Shown here: positions 9,492 to 17,692 of the stretch, one piece after another
How the letters are laid out: the number at the start of each line of letters is the position of its first letter
Position numbering within the stretch: the first letter of the stretch is position 1
Assembly (NCBI RefSeq): GCF_000974365.1
Contig: NZ_BAZW01000044.1
Location: forward strand, 1 to 34,841
Source of the DNA: Geofilum rubicundum JCM 15548
Lineage (GTDB): Bacteria; Bacteroidota; Bacteroidia; Bacteroidales; Marinilabiliaceae
Direction: 5' to 3'
DNA: 34,841 nt
Program-made: the position numbers and the translations under genes
The notes under the pieces: model-generated
Told to the model about the DNA's origin: nothing
Seen by the model: the letters and a program-made list of their open reading frames with translations, nothing else
Databases searched by the model: none

Positions 9492-9499
9492 TATTTTTG
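9492..9499 (+). promoter_or_regulatory. Bacteroidota -7 promoter box, TATTTTTG
   Basis: TATTTTTG matches TAnnTTTG and stands 25 bases upstream of the ATG at 9525. No clear -33 TTTG is seen. It probably drives the DUF554 gene and possibly the kinase fusion behind it. Confidence 0.55.
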
Positions 9500-9524
9500 T
9501 GGACGTATTGTAAAACCCAAAAAA

Positions 9525-10210
9525 ATGATAGGTACCCTGGTTAATGTGGCTGCCATTGTAGCGGGCGGTTCCATAGGCATTGTCTTTAAAAAACAGCTTC
9601 CGCAAAAGGCCATTGAGGTGGTATTTCAAGGCATAGGCTTGATTACTTTTGGTATTGGTATTTCCATGTTTTTAAAGAGTGAATGGCTGATTGTGGTGGT
9701 CATGGCGATTCTGGCCGGGGCCATTACAGGGGGCCTGCTGCAACTCGATCGGCGCATTGAGAATGCCTCTCTCCGACTAAAAAACAGATTCAAAAATACG
9801 GGAGAACACTTTTCGGAAGGACTTATTACGGCTTTCCTGTTATACTGCATGGGGGCTTTGACCATTCTTGGGGCCATTGATGAGGGACTGGGAAACGGTG
9901 CAGAATTGCTGTTCACCAAATCGATACTGGATGGCTTTGCCTCCATTGCCCTGGCCTCTGCGCTGGGGTGGGTGTCATCTTCTCGGTGGTGCCGCTTTTT
10001 ATTTATCAGGGTGGTATCACCTTACTGGCGTTTTATCTGGGTAGCTTTTTCGACATGGCCCTTATCAATGAACTTTCTGCAACAGGTGGAATACTGCTTT
10101 GTGGTTTGGGGTTAAACATCCTGAAACTAACGAAAATCAAGGTCATGGATATGCTTCCTGCCCTTCTCTATGCCCTGTTTTTTGCCTATATTTACAGTCG
10201 TTTTGTATAA
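9525..10210 (+). pseudogene. DUF554 (YqgA-like) membrane protein, broken by a one-base frameshift
   Basis: The first frame begins MIGTLVNVAAIVAGGSIGI, and has FQGIGLITFGIGISMFL and FLLYCMGALTILGAIDEGLG, all typical of the DUF554 integral membrane family (about 225-240 residues, several membrane helices, function unknown). At 9965-9968 the run CTGGGGTGGG shifts the frame. With five Gs instead of four the sequence continues ALGVGVIFSVVPLFIYQGG, then AFYLGSFFDMALINELSATGG, and ends at 10208-10210. The restored protein is 228 residues, so only one base is missing. The kinase-RapZ fusion starts 16 bases after the stop and is probably co-transcribed. Homologues are widespread but I know of no demonstrated substrate. 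Confidence 0.85.
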
Positions 10211-10226
10211 TTAAACTGTTACGCAT

Positions 10227-11654
10227 TTGGAACCATCTGCCAAAGAAAGACTTGTGGCCCTTTTCGAACAATGGGCGGGACAAAAAGTGGAAATGCTTTC
10301 GGAACTACCGGCTTCTGGGTCCGACCGTCAATATTATCGAATCACGGGTAAAACCACGAATGTTCTGGGTGCCATCAACAGGGATGTGAAAGAGAACCGG
10401 GCTTTCATTGAGTTCAGCCAGTTTTTCAGATCTAAAAGTCTGAAGGTGCCTGAAATATATGCGGTGGATGGGGACATGGACTGCTACATTCTGGAGGATT
10501 TGGGGAATACGACGCTTTTCGACTGGCTGTCCACAGCCCGTCGAGAAAAGGAAATCCCCGCTCCCATCATAGATTTTTATAAGCAATCGATTGAGCAACT
10601 GATTCAGTTTCAGTTGAGCGGTCAAAAACTGGACTTCTCCTTGTGTCATCCACGGTCTAAATTCGACAAGCAATCGATGATGTGGGATTTGCACTATTTC
10701 AAGTATTACTTTTTGAAACTGGCGCAGATTAGCTTCGACGAGCAATTACTGGAGGATGATTTTAACCGTCTGGCGGATTATTTGCTGCAAACCGACACCT
10801 CCTATTTTCTTTACCGGGATTTCCAGAGTCGCAACATCATGGTAGTGAACGACCAACCGGCCTTTATTGATTACCAGGGGGGTCGACAGGGTGCCTTGCA
10901 ATACGATTTGGCCTCGCTGCTTTACGATGCCAAGGCCGACTTACCGCAGGCATTGCGGGAAGAGCTGTTGAACCACTACATCTTACTGATTACCCAAAAA
11001 ATCAAAATAGATGAGTTGAAATTCCGGGAACTCTTTAAGGGCTATGTACTGATTCGCATTATGCAAGCCATGGGGGCTTATGGATTCAGAGGTTTTTATG
11101 AGAAAAAGGAGCACTTTTTGAAGAGTATTCCCTATGCGCTGGAAAACTTAAAACATCTTTTACCTGGTTCCTGGCTGAGGGATAAATTTCCGACGCTTCA
11201 CGCAGCGCTCCAGGAAATTGTGGGCAATGAGCGTTTGTTACAGATTTCAGCTGCACCGGTATTAACGGTGACCATCAATAGTTTTTCTTACAAAAGGGGT
11301 GTACCCATTGATTTCAACGGCAACGGGGGCGGTTTTGTGTTCGATTGTCGCGCCGTCCATAATCCGGGACGCTATGAAGCCTATAAAACCAAGACGGGTA
11401 AGGATCCGGAGGTCATTGCCTTCTTTGAAAAGGAACCGGATATGCATGATTTCTTAGATGGGGTATACAACCTGGTGGATCAATCGGTGGCCAAATATTT
11501 GGATCGGGATTTTAAACATTTAATGGTGAATTTTGGTTGTACTGGGGGACAGCACCGGTCGGTCTATTGTGCTGAGCGATTGGCGCGTCACCTTAAGAAT
11601 AAGTATCAGATCAGTATTAGGTTGAAGCATGTGGAGCAGGAAATGAGGGGGTGA
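10227..11654 (+). CDS. AmgK-like sugar kinase fused to RapZ C-terminal domain
   Basis: A 475-residue cytosolic fusion. Residues 1 to about 330 are an aminoglycoside-phosphotransferase-fold kinase: LPASGSDRQYYRI forms the nucleotide-loop region, YRDFQSRNIMV is the catalytic loop (catalytic Asp, Asn metal ligand) and FIDYQGGRQGALQYDLASLL the metal-binding segment. These features match AmgK-type kinases that phosphorylate MurNAc/GlcNAc at C1. Residues about 345-475 match the C-terminal domain of RapZ, with the block GCTGGQHRSVY at 437-447; in E. coli that domain binds glucosamine-6-phosphate. The N-terminal P-loop domain of RapZ is absent. The frame opens at TTG 10227; the next ATG (10296) would cut into conserved sequence, so TTG is preferred. 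The partner uridylyltransferase is at 17689. Substrate and ligand are inferred. Confidence 0.85.
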   Translation: MEPSAKERLVALFEQWAGQKVEMLSELPASGSDRQYYRITGKTTNVLGAINRDVKENRAFIEFSQFFRSKSLKVPEIYAVDGDMDCYILEDLGNTTLFDWLSTARREKEIPAPIIDFYKQSIEQLIQFQLSGQKLDFSLCHPRSKFDKQSMMWDLHYFKYYFLKLAQISFDEQLLEDDFNRLADYLLQTDTSYFLYRDFQSRNIMVVNDQPAFIDYQGGRQGALQYDLASLLYDAKADLPQALREELLNHYILLITQKIKIDELKFRELFKGYVLIRIMQAMGAYGFRGFYEKKEHFLKSIPYALENLKHLLPGSWLRDKFPTLHAALQEIVGNERLLQISAAPVLTVTINSFSYKRGVPIDFNGNGGGFVFDCRAVHNPGRYEAYKTKTGKDPEVIAFFEKEPDMHDFLDGVYNLVDQSVAKYLDRDFKHLMVNFGCTGGQHRSVYCAERLARHLKNKYQISIRLKHVEQEMRG

Positions 11655-11714
11655 GGTGATTAGGTAATTAGGTCAAGAGGCTGAGAGATCAAGAGGTTGA
11701 GAGGCGGAGTGAAA

Positions 11715-11803
11715 CGGAGTCCCGCGAAGCGGGATCAAGAGGGTGAGAGGGGTTGAGTTGGTAGATAGGGTTGCGAAGCGAAGCGGAGTCCCGCAAAGCG
11801 GGA
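11715..11803. repeat. Two copies of a 20-bp palindromic repeat
   Basis: CGGAGTCCCGCGAAGCGGGA (11715-11734) and CGGAGTCCCGCAAAGCGGGA (11784-11803) differ at one base. Each contains the perfect stem TCCCGC/GCGGGA with a 3-base loop. They look like copies of a dispersed intergenic repeat. Confidence 0.75.
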
Positions 11804-11900
11804 ATGGGGTAAGTGGGGTGATTGGGGATGGATAAGGTGAGATGGGTGGAGGTGGAAATATGGAGGTAATGGAATTTGGAAATGAGGGTTTATGGGAAAA
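11800..11900 (+). repeat. C-free G-rich tract with G-quadruplex potential
   Basis: No C occurs on the + strand from 11800 to 11900. GGGG runs at 11806-11809, 11815-11818 and 11824-11827 are spaced exactly 9 bases apart, and GGG follows at 11844-11846. Reading frames across it on the - strand are low-complexity Pro/Ser strings and not genes. Confidence 0.7.
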
Positions 11901-12023
11901 CATAAGTGTGATACGGATAAGGAGAAGGTGCTCAAGGAGACGCATCGGTTTCTGTGTAAAAAATGTGGCCGGTCGGCCAAGAAAAAGGACAAATTATGCA
12001 AACCTGATAAATTAGATAATTAA
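11892..12023 (+). CDS. Small zinc-ribbon-like protein, 43 aa
   Basis: A 43-residue ORF from ATG 11892 to TAA 12021-12023. It is very basic and carries four cysteines plus histidines: HKC near residue 6, then HRFLCKKCGRSAKKKDKLCKP with a CxxC at 22/25 and Cys36. This spacing suggests a single zinc site (Cys/His plus CxxC plus Cys). It begins at the end of the C-free tract and stops 11 bases before the mnhA start, so it could be the first gene of the antiporter transcript. Small cysteine-knuckle proteins of this sort are often missed by gene finders. I do not recognise a named family; nucleic-acid binding is a guess from charge and the knuckle. Confidence 0.6.
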   Translation: MGKHKCDTDKEKVLKETHRFLCKKCGRSAKKKDKLCKPDKLDN

Positions 12024-12034
12024 GCGCTTAACCG

Positions 12035-14416
12035 ATGGATAATATCTTGTCTCTGTTGATTGGTTTAATTTTTTTGGCCGGTTTGGCCACGCCTCTGCTA
12101 TACCGAATCTGGCAAAAGAACACCGGCATTTATTTGGCGGTTATTCCCCTGATCATTTTTGTTGTACTTATTTCTGAGCTCTTTCAACTGGCACCACGCG
12201 AAAGTTCAGTGCTGGAAACCACCATGGGTTTTTTGCCGGGTATGGAGTTTGCTTTTCGAATTGACGGCCTCAGTCTTATTTTTGGTTTATTGATCAGTGG
12301 CATTGGTGTCCTGATTTTATTGCATGCCTCCTACTACATGGCCAAGTATGAGCGTCAGGCCAATTTCTATACCTATCTGATGTTTTTTATGGGGGCGATG
12401 ATTGGCATGGTATTTTCTGACAACCTGCTGGTCCTCTTTGTCTTTTGGGAGATCACAAGTGTGGCTTCCTTTTTTCTGATCGGATTCGACCACCATGCGG
12501 AAAAATCGCGACAGGCTGCTTTGCAGGCGTTGTTGATTACAGGCTTTGGGGGCTTGTGTCTCTTCTTTGCGGTTATTTTGACCGGAAACATTACCGGCAC
12601 TTATGTCATCAGTGAATTGCTGGAACAGAGCATTCATCTGGGCAACCACCCATATTACTATTTGATTCTGACCCTGACGATTTTAGCGGCTGTCACCAAA
12701 TCGGCCCAGTTTCCTTTTCACTTCTGGTTGCCGGGTGCCATGCAGGCACCCACACCGGTGAGTGCCTATTTGCACAGTGCGACCATGGTCAATGCGGGCA
12801 TCTTTTTGCTCATGCGCATCTACCCCATTATGGGCGGTACCATGATGTGGAAGTATTCTCTGATGCTGACGGGGGTAATCACCATGTTCCTTGGGGCTTT
12901 TTTCGCCATGGGACAACGCGACTTTAAGCGCATTCTGGCCTTTACGACCATCAGTGCTTTGGGGACCATGACGCTACTGGTGGGAATTGACACCCCGGAT
13001 TCTTTAAAAGCAGCGCTGATATTCTTCATTGTGCACGGACTCTACAAAGGGGGACTTTTCATGATTGCCGGCATCATTGATAAAAGTACGGGTACGCGCG
13101 ACATATATGATCTTCACGGGCTCTTTAAAAAAATGCCCGTAACGGCCATTGTTACCTTGCTGGCTTTGATTTCGATGGCGGGACTCCCGCCCATGCTTGG
13201 CTTTATTGGCAAGGAACTGATTTATGAGGCCAAAATGCAGTTGCCCGATGTTTCCTGGCTCCTACTGCCTTTAGGTGTGGGTGCCAACATGCTAATGGTG
13301 GCCATTTCTATCACGGTGTTTTATGAACTTTTTATACCCGACAAGAAAAGGAAACCGATTGAACTGAAGTACAGGGAGAGGGATCTGCCGCTTCGATTTA
13401 TTCTCGGCCCCATTTTACTGGCGGTGGTGGGACTTTTTTTGGGCCTCAGCCCAAAAATTCTTGAAATACCGGTCGATAACGGACTCTATTTTATGGGCAA
13501 TCAAATGGCCCATATTAGTCTGTCTCTGTGGCATGGCTTCAACGACGTCCTCATTCTAAGTATATTCACCGTCCTGTCGGGCATTTTTATCTTTTACATT
13601 CGTCGCCCGGTCACCCGAATGATTGGCAGGATTATTACGTGGCTGGACCACTTGCATCTCCCTACCCTGTTTTCACAACTGATCAATAAATATCTGAAAA
13701 CGGCTGCCAAAAACACGAACTTGTTGCAACATGGCTATCACCGCTTTTATCTCTTAACCTTTTTCCTGGCAGTGATTGCACTCATGGGCATCCAGATTTT
13801 CAGAATAACAGACATCCAATTACCTGAGCTGACGCCCAGTCCCATTAAAATTCACGTGGCCCTATTACTTCTGGTTACGGCCATTTCGGTGATATTTGCG
13901 GTTTTTGCCAAATCTCGGCTTTCTGCTATTTTGGCCATGGGGGTAGTGGGTTATGGCATTGCCATGCTCTATCTTTATTATGGGGCGATCGATCTGGCCA
14001 TTACGCAGTTTCTGGCAGAGACGGTACTGATGGTGCTTTTTGTCATGGTGATTTACTACCTGCCGGAGTTTGCCATCCTATCCAACAAGAAATCCCGTCT
14101 GCGCGACGGCATTATTTCGGTGGCCGTGGGTGTATTTGTAACTCTGGTCGTGCTCAAAGCCAAATTCCTGAATCTGGAAACCCCCATCTCGGAGTTTTTT
14201 GCTGCCAACTCCTATACCGAAGCCCATGGCCGCAACATCGTCAACGTTATACTCGTCGATTTCAGAGCCCTGGACACCTTGGGAGAACTTACGGTGCTAA
14301 CGCTGGCTGCGGCCGGGGTTTACTCACTGTTTCGGTTTCAGATTAAGACTTTGAAAAAGAAAAAGTCGGGCCAGCAAAAACCCCGGGAAAACGTCGACAA
14401 CAAAATGCACGGATAA
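12035..14416 (+). CDS. mnhA: Mrp-type Na+/H+ antiporter subunit A
   Basis: A 793-residue polytopic membrane protein, the usual size for the large MrpA/MnhA subunit (about 770-800). The NuoL-like antiporter core includes FSDNLLVLFVFWEITSVASF with the functional Glu, TKSAQFPFHFWLPGAMQAPT with the conserved Lys, and SAYLHSATMVNAGIFLLMR. The C-terminal third (from about residue 600) carries the MbhD/MbhE-like helices (AIDLAITQFLAETVLMVLFV and LGELTVLTLAAAGVYSLFRF) found in Mrp A. With subunits B-G it exchanges cytoplasmic Na+ for H+ using the proton-motive force. It is the first gene of a complete A-B-C-D-E-F-G set, with mnhB starting 43 bases later. Confidence 0.95.
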   Translation: MDNILSLLIGLIFLAGLATPLLYRIWQKNTGIYLAVIPLIIFVVLISELFQLAPRESSVLETTMGFLPGMEFAFRIDGLSLIFGLLISGIGVLILLHASYYMAKYERQANFYTYLMFFMGAMIGMVFSDNLLVLFVFWEITSVASFFLIGFDHHAEKSRQAALQALLITGFGGLCLFFAVILTGNITGTYVISELLEQSIHLGNHPYYYLILTLTILAAVTKSAQFPFHFWLPGAMQAPTPVSAYLHSATMVNAGIFLLMRIYPIMGGTMMWKYSLMLTGVITMFLGAFFAMGQRDFKRILAFTTISALGTMTLLVGIDTPDSLKAALIFFIVHGLYKGGLFMIAGIIDKSTGTRDIYDLHGLFKKMPVTAIVTLLALISMAGLPPMLGFIGKELIYEAKMQLPDVSWLLLPLGVGANMLMVAISITVFYELFIPDKKRKPIELKYRERDLPLRFILGPILLAVVGLFLGLSPKILEIPVDNGLYFMGNQMAHISLSLWHGFNDVLILSIFTVLSGIFIFYIRRPVTRMIGRIITWLDHLHLPTLFSQLINKYLKTAAKNTNLLQHGYHRFYLLTFFLAVIALMGIQIFRITDIQLPELTPSPIKIHVALLLLVTAISVIFAVFAKSRLSAILAMGVVGYGIAMLYLYYGAIDLAITQFLAETVLMVLFVMVIYYLPEFAILSNKKSRLRDGIISVAVGVFVTLVVLKAKFLNLETPISEFFAANSYTEAHGRNIVNVILVDFRALDTLGELTVLTLAAAGVYSLFRFQIKTLKKKKSGQQKPRENVDNKMHG

Positions 14417-14459
14417 GTGTGGCTGACAACCAAAAACTTAAACAGAAAAAAAGACATAG

Positions 14460-14888
14460 ATGAACAACATCATTCTTGAAAAAATAGCCCGCCTCTTTCT
14501 TAGGGTCATTGCCGTGATGTCGGTCCTCCTGCTGTTAAGAGGTCATAACAGTCCGGGTGGTGGTTTCATCGGTGGCATTGTTCTGGCCACCGGCTTTATC
14601 TACTACGGAATCATTTTTGGTTCGGATCGCATCCAATCCATCATCTATTTTAATACGCGCATCTGGATGGGCATTGGGCTTGGACTGGTGCTTGTAGCGG
14701 CTGTTATTCCGGTGTTTGTGGGACAAGCGCCCTTAACCGGTTTGTGGTACATTGGGGAATGGCCGCTTGTGGGGACCATGCACATTGGTACGCCCCTGTT
14801 GTTCGACACGGGCATTTTTGTGGGGGTAACCGGACTCATTTTATCTGTTATTATAACCATTATGGAGGTACTTAAATGGAATACGTAA
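14460..14888 (+). CDS. mnhB: Mrp-type Na+/H+ antiporter subunit B
   Basis: A 142-residue membrane protein with about four helices, close to the length of Bacillus MrpB. It shows the MnhB hallmark RGHNSPGGGFIGGIVLATGF near residues 27-47, and a later PLVGTMHIGTPLLFDTGIFV segment. It forms part of the Mrp Na+/H+ antiporter complex. Its 3' end overlaps the start of mnhC by 13 bases, consistent with translational coupling within one operon. Confidence 0.95.
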   Translation: MNNIILEKIARLFLRVIAVMSVLLLLRGHNSPGGGFIGGIVLATGFIYYGIIFGSDRIQSIIYFNTRIWMGIGLGLVLVAAVIPVFVGQAPLTGLWYIGEWPLVGTMHIGTPLLFDTGIFVGVTGLILSVIITIMEVLKWNT

Positions 14889-15229
14889 TCGCTGTTTTTA
14901 TAGGACTGCTTTATGCCTGTGGCGTGTATCTGATTCTTCGCCGAAGCATTGTCAAGGTTATTTTAGGTGTATTTGTACTGAGCAATGCCACCAACCTGAT
15001 CATATTTTTATCCGGTGGCATACAACGGGGCGGGGCGCCATTTATTCCGGAAGGTGCGGAGACGGTGGATCCGGCCACCATTTCAGACCCTTTACCACAG
15101 GCGCTGATACTCACTGCCATCGTTATTAGTCTGGGAATATCGGCCTATATTCTGGCCCTCAAGTACCGTTATTTTGACGTGACCGGTACGCACGATTTGG
15201 ACCAACTTAAAAACACCGACCAGCGATGA
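14876..15229 (+). CDS. mnhC: Mrp-type Na+/H+ antiporter subunit C (NuoK-like)
   Basis: A 117-residue NuoK-like membrane protein with three predicted helices: the N-terminal AVFIGLLYACGVYLILRRS, the central VILGVFVLSNATNLIIFLSG and a third at DPLPQALILTAIVISLGISA. The DPLPQALILTAIVI stretch is diagnostic for MnhC/MrpC. Length is normal (about 113). The ATG at 14876 lies inside the end of mnhB and the stop overlaps the start of mnhD by 4 bases (15226-15229), so translation of B, C and D is probably coupled. Confidence 0.95.
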   Translation: MEYVIAVFIGLLYACGVYLILRRSIVKVILGVFVLSNATNLIIFLSGGIQRGGAPFIPEGAETVDPATISDPLPQALILTAIVISLGISAYILALKYRYFDVTGTHDLDQLKNTDQR

Positions 15230-16716
15230 TATTGTTTGCCTTGTTATTGATACCCTTCAGCTATTTAATGCTGGGCCTCCTGATTAAAAAGTCGGGGATT
15301 AAGCAGCGACTGGCGCTGTTGTTTGCCACCGTCAACTTTCTGTGGGCACTGGCGCTGGTTCCCATTGTGCAATTCCGGGAAATCATCGTGGTGCAAATGG
15401 GCTCGTGGGCGGCACCTTATGGTATTTCACTGGTGGCCGACCGCTTTAGTGTGCTGATGCTGGTGGTGGCAGCTTTTGTCTTTTTTTTGACGACCATCTA
15501 CGCCACACAGTCGGTGGACAAGGCCAGAAGAAAAAATGGTCATTTCTTCTTCTCTTTTGGTATTCTGATGGGAGTTAACGGCAGTTTTATGGCCGGTGAC
15601 CTGTTCAACCTCTATGTGTGGTTTGAAGTCATGCTCATGTCCTCCTTCATCCTGGTTAGTCTGGGCGGAGAACGCCAGCAGCTGGAAGGTTCTATCAAAT
15701 ACCTGATTCTCAACCTCATTTCATCCCTGTTCTTTGTGGCGGGCATCGGCCTTCTCTACGGAAAACTGGGATCACTGAATCTGGCCGATTTATCTCAAAA
15801 GATGGCGTCGGCCACCGATAATCTGGCCGTGTTGAATCCGGCATTGATTCTTATTTTTGTCGGCTTTTCCATCAAAGGGGCCCTCTTCCCCTTCTTTTTC
15901 TGGCTACCTGCCTCCTACCACACACCTCCTCCGGCGGTAACGGCGCTGTTTGCGGGCTTGCTGACCAAAGTGGGCATCTATTCACTGGTACGGTTCTACA
16001 CCTTGTTTCTGTATTACGACCATGGTTTTTGGAACGAGGTGGTATTATGGATGGGGGGTCTGTCCATGGTGATTGGGGTTATTGCGGCCTCCTCCCAGTA
16101 CGATTTTCGAAAAATCCTGTCCTTCCATATTATCAGTCAGGTTGGCTACGTGGTTATTGCACTGGGCTTTTTTACGGTGGCCGGACTGACAGCGGCGCTT
16201 TTCTTTTTGGTGCACAACATGCTGGCCAAGACAAATGCCTTTCTGGTAGCCGGTTGGGTACACCGGGAAAGAGGAACGCTGAATCTGAAGGTACTGGGCG
16301 ACATGTTTAACAAAAGTCCGGTTTGGGGAATTTTATTCTTCATCTCCGCTTTTAGTCTGGCCGGCCTGCCCCCACTGAGCGGATTTTTTGGTAAATACCT
16401 GGTGCTTAAAGCTGGCATTGAAGCCGACCAGATTTTCATCACGCTGGTGGCCTTGTTTGTGGGCTTGTTCACCCTCTTTTCCATGGTGAAAATCTGGATG
16501 GAAGTATTCTGGAAACGACAACCAGAGGACATTGCCCAGCCAGCTCCCATCAACCTGAAACCGGCTAACTGGATGTTGTTTTCATCGGTAGTGATGGCAT
16601 TGGCCATCGTGGGAATGGGCCTGTGGGCTGCGCCCATTGTGGATTATTGCCAGTTGGCCGCCGAAGATCTATTGACGCCTTCTAAATACATTGACTATGT
16701 TCTGGGATACCATTAA
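15226..16716 (+). CDS. mnhD: Mrp-type Na+/H+ antiporter subunit D
   Basis: A 496-residue NuoN/NuoM-like antiporter subunit, matching the family length (about 493). Key segments are AGDLFNLYVWFEVMLMSSFI with the functional Glu in TM5, GALFPFFFWLPASYHTPPPAVTAL with Lys in KGALFPFF, and LVHNMLAKTNAFLVAGWV with a second Lys. The segment ISAFSLAGLPPLSGFFGK is the usual broken-helix region. It should form one of the two proton/sodium channels of the complex. The next gene (mnhE) starts 20 bases before its stop. Confidence 0.95.
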   Translation: MILFALLLIPFSYLMLGLLIKKSGIKQRLALLFATVNFLWALALVPIVQFREIIVVQMGSWAAPYGISLVADRFSVLMLVVAAFVFFLTTIYATQSVDKARRKNGHFFFSFGILMGVNGSFMAGDLFNLYVWFEVMLMSSFILVSLGGERQQLEGSIKYLILNLISSLFFVAGIGLLYGKLGSLNLADLSQKMASATDNLAVLNPALILIFVGFSIKGALFPFFFWLPASYHTPPPAVTALFAGLLTKVGIYSLVRFYTLFLYYDHGFWNEVVLWMGGLSMVIGVIAASSQYDFRKILSFHIISQVGYVVIALGFFTVAGLTAALFFLVHNMLAKTNAFLVAGWVHRERGTLNLKVLGDMFNKSPVWGILFFISAFSLAGLPPLSGFFGKYLVLKAGIEADQIFITLVALFVGLFTLFSMVKIWMEVFWKRQPEDIAQPAPINLKPANWMLFSSVVMALAIVGMGLWAAPIVDYCQLAAEDLLTPSKYIDYVLGYH

Positions 16717-17059
16717 AAACACCTTGACGGTGAAGACCATTAAAAGGATGTACTATCTATTGGTGCTCTTTTTCTATTTTTGCTACAAAATAATAGAATC
16801 GGGTTGGATTGTCGCCTTGTTGGTTCTGAAAGGCTCCCGGGGAGAACAAGGTGGTTTCTTTGAATACACCCCCATGGTTCACAAATCATGGCAGTTGGTG
16901 GTTTTATTCAATATGATCAGCATGACACCGGGCTCGCTTTCGGTAGATATTAAGGAAGAGGGGGATGTCATTCAGGTTCACCTGTTACGCATCTCCGATA
17001 AAGAGGATTTTTTGGCGGTTACCGCCAAAATTGAGCGATTACTGATTAAAGCACTTTAA
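16697..17059 (+). CDS. mnhE: Mrp-type Na+/H+ antiporter subunit E
   Basis: A 120-residue protein with an MnhE core: the membrane segment YYLLVLFFYFCYKIIESGW, then NMISMTPGSLSVDI, which is the diagnostic TPGT/SLSVD motif, and IQVHLLRISD. It is shorter than the Bacillus subunit (about 158), lacking the extra N-terminal helical hairpin. No frameshift is visible upstream, so this seems to be a naturally short form. The ATG at 16697 is preferred to a TTG two codons earlier. It overlaps mnhD by 20 bases. Confidence 0.9.
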   Translation: MFWDTIKNTLTVKTIKRMYYLLVLFFYFCYKIIESGWIVALLVLKGSRGEQGGFFEYTPMVHKSWQLVVLFNMISMTPGSLSVDIKEEGDVIQVHLLRISDKEDFLAVTAKIERLLIKAL

Positions 17060-17069
17060 TTATAGCATT

Positions 17070-17354
17070 ATGGATTCTTCTACCTTTTTGGAATACTCGG
17101 CTGTTGCGGGCTTATGGATCATGACCATCAGTCTGGTTTTCCCGCTTTGGCGGCTCTTTAAGGGGCCTTCTTTGCCAGACCGGGTGGTGGCACTGGACCA
17201 AATAGCTGTGATTATCGTGGGCATTATCATTTGTGACATCATTTATTCAAAAAATGTATTGGAGCTGGATGTGGTATTGGTTGTTTCTTTCCTTCTGGCC
17301 ATGGGATCCATGATCATTGCCCGTTTCCTTTACAAACAAAACGCTGAGAAATGA
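17070..17354 (+). CDS. mnhF: Mrp-type Na+/H+ antiporter subunit F
   Basis: A 94-residue, three-helix membrane protein of exactly the usual MnhF length. The family block RLFKGPSLPDRVVALDQIAV sits after the first helix, and the Asp residues of PDRVVALD are the conserved ones. The final helix is LVVSFLLAMGSMIIARFLY. The start is 10 bases after mnhE and the stop overlaps the mnhG start by 4 bases. Confidence 0.95.
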   Translation: MDSSTFLEYSAVAGLWIMTISLVFPLWRLFKGPSLPDRVVALDQIAVIIVGIIICDIIYSKNVLELDVVLVVSFLLAMGSMIIARFLYKQNAEK

Positions 17355-17692
17355 CTGAATGGATAGAATACACGGTTGGCATACTGATTATTGTCAGTGC
17401 TTTGGTGGTGCTCATTGCATCGGTTGGCATCGTCAGATTTAAGCATCTTTATGCACGTATGCATGTGGTCACCAAGGTCTCTTCTTTTGGCCTCCTGTTG
17501 CTGCTGATTGCCCTCAACCTGCTGTCCCTGAAGTGGCGCGTCTTTATTGAATCCCTGATCATTTTTCACGTTCTGATTTTCCTATCCCCTATTTCAGCGC
17601 ATGTAACCGCCAAGGTGGCCTTGTGGTTGAATGAAAATCCACCGGAACCCGATAAGGAAGTGGAGCAAACAAAAAAAAAGGAAAGTGAATGA
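17351..17692 (+). CDS. mnhG: Mrp-type Na+/H+ antiporter subunit G
   Basis: A 113-residue membrane protein. It carries VLIASVGIVRFKHLYARMHV followed by VTKVSSFGLLLLLIALNLL, and PISAHVTAKVAL, which are the MnhG/PhaG signature blocks (RFxDxYxRxHAxxK and P-I-S/T-H form). The tail is charged (NENPPEPDKEVEQTKKKESE). It completes the seven-subunit set. Its stop overlaps the start of the nucleotidyltransferase gene by 4 bases (17689-17692), which ties a cell-wall-sugar enzyme to the antiporter operon. Confidence 0.95.
   Translation: MTEWIEYTVGILIIVSALVVLIASVGIVRFKHLYARMHVVTKVSSFGLLLLLIALNLLSLKWRVFIESLIIFHVLIFLSPISAHVTAKVALWLNENPPEPDKEVEQTKKKESE

Noticed and set aside
11673-12001. Two - strand reading frames rich in Pro/Ser across the G-rich gap
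   Set aside because: They read through the C-free tract and repeat copies, giving low-complexity protein with no family features, and they overlap the small zinc-ribbon gene.
16697-17059. Frameshift in mnhE, because it is shorter than the Bacillus subunit
   Set aside because: No conserved MnhE sequence is found in other frames upstream. The region there is the intact end of mnhD, so the gene seems naturally short.
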